Shown here in pieces: positions 60,858-64,000 of a DNA stretch of 64,000 bases. Every line of letters starts with the position of its first letter. The first letter of the stretch is position 1. Origin of the DNA: JBLMYQ01 sp050260055 (GTDB lineage: Bacteria; Bacillota; Clostridia; Acetivibrionales; UBA4821). Under the pieces are notes generated by a model that did not search any database, was not told the DNA's origin, and saw nothing but the letters and a program-made list of their open reading frames with translations. The DNA is taken from NCBI GenBank assembly GCA_050260055.1, contig JBLNBO010000022.1, forward strand, positions 186,001 through 250,000. Reading direction: 5' to 3'. Made by a program: the position numbers and the translations under genes.

Positions 60858-61925
60858 TTGAATAAATCAGTTATGATTGGGATGAGCGGAGGCGTAGATA
60901 GTTCGGTTGCAGCCGCTCTTTTGGTACAAAAAGGGTATAATGTTGTTGGTGTAACAATGAAACTTTGGGACGATGACAAGCAGGTTTCAGATTCCATGTG
61001 CTGTTCTCTTGATGCAGTTAATGATGCAAAAAGAGTTGCAGATATGATTGGTATTCCTCATTATGTTCTTAATCTGAAAGATGAGTTTCAAACACATGTA
61101 ATTAATTATTTTATGGACGAATATGCTTTGGGCCATACTCCAAATCCATGTATTGCATGCAATAAGAAAATAAAATTTGATTTATTTCTTAAGAAAGCAA
61201 ATGCAATGGGAATTGATTATATAGCAACAGGACATTATGCAAAGGCAGAATATAATGAAAAAATAAAAAGGTGGATTCTAAAAAAGTCTAAGGAAAAATC
61301 AAAAGATCAGACATATGTTTTATATGGACTAACTCAAGAGCAATTAGAGCATACTCTTTTTCCGTTAAGTGAATTTGACTCAAAAGAAGAGGTTAGAAAA
61401 ATTGCAGAGAAACTGGGTCTAAGGGTTGCAAATAAACCTGAGAGCCAAGAAATTTGTTTTGTTGAAGGAAACTACGGAGATTTTATTGAGAGTAAACGCC
61501 CGGGAATTTCCAAATCGGGTGATTTTGTAGATGTTACTGGCAGGGTTCTAGGAAGGCATAAAGGATTAATACACTATACTATAGGGCAAAGAAAAGGACT
61601 TGGAATAGCTTTGGGAAAACCAATGTTTGTTACTGCAATTGATACTGAAAAAAATCAGGTTATTTTGGGCGACGAAAGCAGAATTTTCTCTGATGAGTTG
61701 ATTGCTGCAGATATTAATTTAATAGCTGTAGATAAAATTGAGAAAGAGATGGAAGTAAAAGCAAAAGTTAGGTATCTGGCAAAAGAATCTTGCGCTTGTA
61801 TTAGCCCGTTGGAAAACGGGCAAATCAAAGTTAAATTTGAAGAAAAACAGAGGGCTATTACGCCAGGGCAGGCAGTGGTATTTTATAAGGATGATGTAGT
61901 AATCGGCGGCGGCACTATAATATGA
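60858..61925 (+). CDS. mnmA: tRNA-specific 2-thiouridylase MnmA
   Basis: 355 residues from TTG 60858 with GAAAGGAT about eight bases upstream. PP-loop GMSGGVDSSVAAA (about 9-21), NPCIACN with one catalytic cysteine, TGHYAKAEY, PESQEICFVEGNYGDF with the second cysteine, and a C-terminal beta domain with GQRKGLGIA. It makes s2U34 in tRNA Lys, Glu and Gln using sulfur from NifS. Third gene of the nifS-nifU-mnmA run. A family B repeat begins four bases after its stop. Confidence 0.97.
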   Translation: MNKSVMIGMSGGVDSSVAAALLVQKGYNVVGVTMKLWDDDKQVSDSMCCSLDAVNDAKRVADMIGIPHYVLNLKDEFQTHVINYFMDEYALGHTPNPCIACNKKIKFDLFLKKANAMGIDYIATGHYAKAEYNEKIKRWILKKSKEKSKDQTYVLYGLTQEQLEHTLFPLSEFDSKEEVRKIAEKLGLRVANKPESQEICFVEGNYGDFIESKRPGISKSGDFVDVTGRVLGRHKGLIHYTIGQRKGLGIALGKPMFVTAIDTEKNQVILGDESRIFSDELIAADINLIAVDKIEKEMEVKAKVRYLAKESCACISPLENGQIKVKFEEKQRAITPGQAVVFYKDDVVIGGGTII

Positions 61926-61929
61926 TAAT

Positions 61930-62045
61930 GTGATAAGCTGCGCATTGCTGTGTTGCTCATCGGTCTCGATGTTCTCACATATCGGATATATGCTCCGAGC
62001 ATCTCGCCTTGAGCGCCTTGCACTACTAGCTTCTGACATTATCAT
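61930..62045 (+). repeat. Family B structured repeat, copy B3 (tandem with B4)
   Basis: Starts GTGATAAGCTGCGCATTGCTG and ends near CTTCTGACATTATCAT. It has TGTTG...TGACA as the long-range pair. Close direct relative of B4, 128 bases downstream. Confidence 0.75.
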
Positions 62046-62057
62046 CAAGTTATTGAC

Positions 62058-62275
62058 GTGATAAGCTTCGCATAACTGTGTTACTCATCGGTCTCGATGT
62101 TTTCACGTATAGAATGTATGCTCCGCGCACCAGTTACCTCAAACACTAACGCGTAACGCTTTAGAGGAAAGCATTAGAAGGGGGTGACAGGATGCAAAGC
62201 ATCCGTCATGTAGGGGGAATGCCCCCTATGAAAGACCAAGTGCCTTGTTCTGCTTGCTTCTAACACTTTCATGGT
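62058..62275 (+). repeat. Family B structured repeat, copy B4 with extra hairpins
   Basis: Starts GTGATAAGCTTCGCATAACTG and has a GTGTTA...TAACAC long-range pair. About 105 extra bases are inserted in the right half: hairpins GGATGC-AAA-GCATCC (62192-62206) and TAGGGGG-AATG-CCCCCTA. The region 61926-62343 between mnmA and cysE holds only these repeats. Confidence 0.75.
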
Positions 62276-62343
62276 AATTTCGATTATTATTGCAAGCGTA
62301 TTATGCTTTAATTTGTAATATGTAAAAAGAGAAGAGGGATTTT

Positions 62344-63105
62344 ATGGGGCTTATTAAAGGGATTAAAGATAGAGATCCTGCTGCCAGGAATGCACTTGAA
62401 GTAATTCTCTTGTATCCTGGATTTCATGCAGTAATTTTACATAGACCTGCCCATTTCTTCTATAAAATAAAATGTTTCTTTTTAGCAAGGCTGATTTCTC
62501 AATTATCCAGATTCTTAACAGGTATTGAGATTCATCCGGGTGCTAAAATAGGTAAAAATCTTTTTATAGATCATGGATCAGGTGTTGTTATTGGAGAAAC
62601 TACAGAGATAGGGGATAATGTTACTATTTATCAGGGGGCAACTCTTGGAGGAACCGGAAAAGATAAAGGAAAGAGACATCCTACCATCGGAAATAATGTT
62701 CTTATTAGTACCGGTGCTAAAGTTTTAGGGCCGTTCAAGGTTGGAGATAATGCTAAAGTAGGAGCAAATGCGGTTATATTGGCAGAGGTCCCGCCAAATA
62801 CTACTGTTGTAGGTGTCTGGAAAGGCGAAAATATAAAGAAATCGTTGGATTTTGACTGTTTAAAATGCAAACACTTTGTTGTTTCAACAGATAAATTTGA
62901 CTTAAATGTAAAAGATAAAAAGATGAATGTATATACAAGTGAAACTGATGAAAAGGTCACAATTAATTTGGTTATTGATAAGGGTGAAGAGCCTGCGAAG
63001 GAGATTTGCAAAGAGGTTCTAAGAGATTTGCATATAGACTGTCCACAGGATTGTGATGGATGTCCATCGTGTAAAGAAGGATTGCATTTTAACCCGAATG
63101 ATTAA
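62344..63105 (+). CDS. cysE: Serine O-acetyltransferase with Cys-rich C-terminal extension
   Basis: 253 residues. The N-terminal helical part (about 1-70) and the left-handed beta helix (70-165) are typical: HPGAKIGKNLFIDHGSGVVIGE, then hexapeptide repeats to VPPNTTVVGVWKGEN. It makes O-acetylserine, the first step of cysteine synthesis. The last 80 residues (FDCLKCKHF, then YTSETDEKVTINLVI, and a cysteine group CPQDCDGCPSCKEG) are not part of the usual enzyme. They could bind a metal or sense sulfur. GAGAAGAGGG precedes the ATG. cysS follows after 13 bases. Confidence 0.95.
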   Translation: MGLIKGIKDRDPAARNALEVILLYPGFHAVILHRPAHFFYKIKCFFLARLISQLSRFLTGIEIHPGAKIGKNLFIDHGSGVVIGETTEIGDNVTIYQGATLGGTGKDKGKRHPTIGNNVLISTGAKVLGPFKVGDNAKVGANAVILAEVPPNTTVVGVWKGENIKKSLDFDCLKCKHFVVSTDKFDLNVKDKKMNVYTSETDEKVTINLVIDKGEEPAKEICKEVLRDLHIDCPQDCDGCPSCKEGLHFNPND

Positions 63106-63118
63106 AGGAGATAAAATT

Positions 63119-64000
63119 ATGAAATTATATAATACATTTACAAAACAAAAAGAAGAATTCAAACCATTATCCGGTAATCAAGTACGCATGTATTCCTGCG
63201 GTCCAACAGTTTATTTATTTGCGCATATAGGTAATCTAAGAGCATTCATTTTTGCTGATATTCTAAGAAGGGTATTGAAGTATAATGGCTATGATATAAA
63301 ACATGTTATGAATATAACCGATGTTGGTCATCTGCGTTCTGATGCAGACGAAGGCGAAGATAAAATGCTCAAATCTGCTAGGGAGCAAAAAAAGACTCCT
63401 TGGGAAATTGCTGAATATTATACTGAGGCTTTCCTGGGAGATACGAAAAAGCTCAATATTGAAAGGCCGGAGGTTGTATGCAAAGCAACCGAGCATATTC
63501 CGGAGATGATTGAATTTGTAGAAGGTTTGGTTAAAAAGGGTTATGGATATGAGATAAACGATGGAATATACTATGATATTTCCAAGTTCAAGGAGTATGG
63601 AAAATTATCAGGGGCTTCTCTAGAAGACCAGCTTGCCGGAGCAAGGGTTGAAGTTAATGATGAAAAGAGAAACCCAGCTGATTTTGCATTATGGAAGAAG
63701 GCTGAGAAAGAGCATATTATGCAATGGGCAAGTCCTTGGGGACAAGGCTTTCCAGGGTGGCACATAGAATGCTCTGCAATGAGCAGAAAATACCTTGGTG
63801 AACAATTTGATATTCATACTGGCGGTGTTGACCATATTCCGATTCATCATGAAAATGAAATTGCTCAATCACAAGGATTAACAGGGAAAAATCCAGCTAA
63901 TTTCTGGGCACACAACGAGTTCCTTTTAGTTGATGGCGGGAAAATGTCAAAGAGCCTTGGAAATACATATACTATTTCTGAGTTAGAAGAAAAGGGGTTC
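63119..64000 (+). CDS. cysS: Cysteine--tRNA ligase (3' truncated by window edge)
   Basis: ATG 63119 with AAAGGAG nine bases upstream; frame open to the window end (294 residues shown). Class I CysRS features: MYSCGPTVYLFAHIGNLR (zinc Cys and HIGH equivalent), GWHIECSAMSRKYLG, HTGGVDHIPIHHENEIAQ with the zinc histidine, and KMSKSLGNTYT. It charges tRNA-Cys. The cysE-cysS order couples cysteine supply with its use in translation, a common clostridial pairing. Confidence 0.96.
   Translation, partial: MKLYNTFTKQKEEFKPLSGNQVRMYSCGPTVYLFAHIGNLRAFIFADILRRVLKYNGYDIKHVMNITDVGHLRSDADEGEDKMLKSAREQKKTPWEIAEYYTEAFLGDTKKLNIERPEVVCKATEHIPEMIEFVEGLVKKGYGYEINDGIYYDISKFKEYGKLSGASLEDQLAGARVEVNDEKRNPADFALWKKAEKEHIMQWASPWGQGFPGWHIECSAMSRKYLGEQFDIHTGGVDHIPIHHENEIAQSQGLTGKNPANFWAHNEFLLVDGGKMSKSLGNTYTISELEEKGF

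Noticed and set aside
62184..62235. Tandem hairpins suggesting a CRISPR-like array
   Set aside because: The two hairpins differ in sequence and there are no regular repeats and spacers; they are part of the B4 repeat. No CRISPR array is visible anywhere in the window.

Overview
The window looks like chromosome from a low-GC, spore-forming, monoderm member of the Clostridia. The grounds are AT-rich DNA with clean AGGAGG-type ribosome sites, a BofC-like sporulation protein, a T-box leader on ileS, a ydaO-type c-di-AMP riboswitch on an SH3/NlpC-P60 wall hydrolase, RNase J and NifS/NifU/MnmA. No species can be named from sequence alone.

Layout. 1-3.6 kb: end of a histidine phosphatase, an unusual IMP dehydrogenase, a CinA-like amidase and two small unknown proteins. 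3.7-10.1 kb: a minus-strand operon tetR > adaptor lipoprotein > RND pump > TolC-like protein, a tripartite efflux set that is surprising in a monoderm. 10.2-13.8 kb: membrane protein, tRNA-Leu, a structured repeat, murD. 14-23 kb: two adjacent secreted giants, one with 14 FlgD-like Ig repeats and one an M6 metalloprotease with five such repeats; both stop just after starting another repeat. 23.1-25 kb: secreted basic protein, tRNA-Tyr, tRNA-Met, ychF.

25.2-33 kb is the most novel stretch. It holds a protein with two RyR domains, a Nudix hydrolase and a 1016-residue fusion of adenosine deaminase-like, SLOG-like and nucleoside deoxyribosyltransferase-like domains, plus four unknown small or medium proteins. 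Two neighbouring plus-strand genes there (111-aa protein and RyR protein) carry related 5' leaders. Both leaders have the same extended -10 promoter and the same nested hairpin followed by a U-tract, so they look like paired attenuators. Together these suggest a nucleotide-signalling or defence-type module.

33-64 kb is mostly housekeeping: rnjA, leuS, glutamate dehydrogenase, a PRK06851-type ATPase, a histidine kinase, a ZIP transporter, a phosphoribosyltransferase-like protein, bofC, comEC, the wall hydrolase, capA-like and CofE-like genes, ileS, aroB, nifS-nifU-mnmA, cysE and the start of cysS.

Scattered between genes are two families of non-coding, hairpin-rich repeats: family A at 11.5-12.0, 35.1-35.7 and 54.7-54.9 kb, and family B at 54.6, 59.1, 61.9 and 62.1 kb. 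Copies differ in sequence but keep paired arms, and one A copy has terminal inverted repeats. One composite copy sits inside the ileS leader between the T-box terminator and the start codon.
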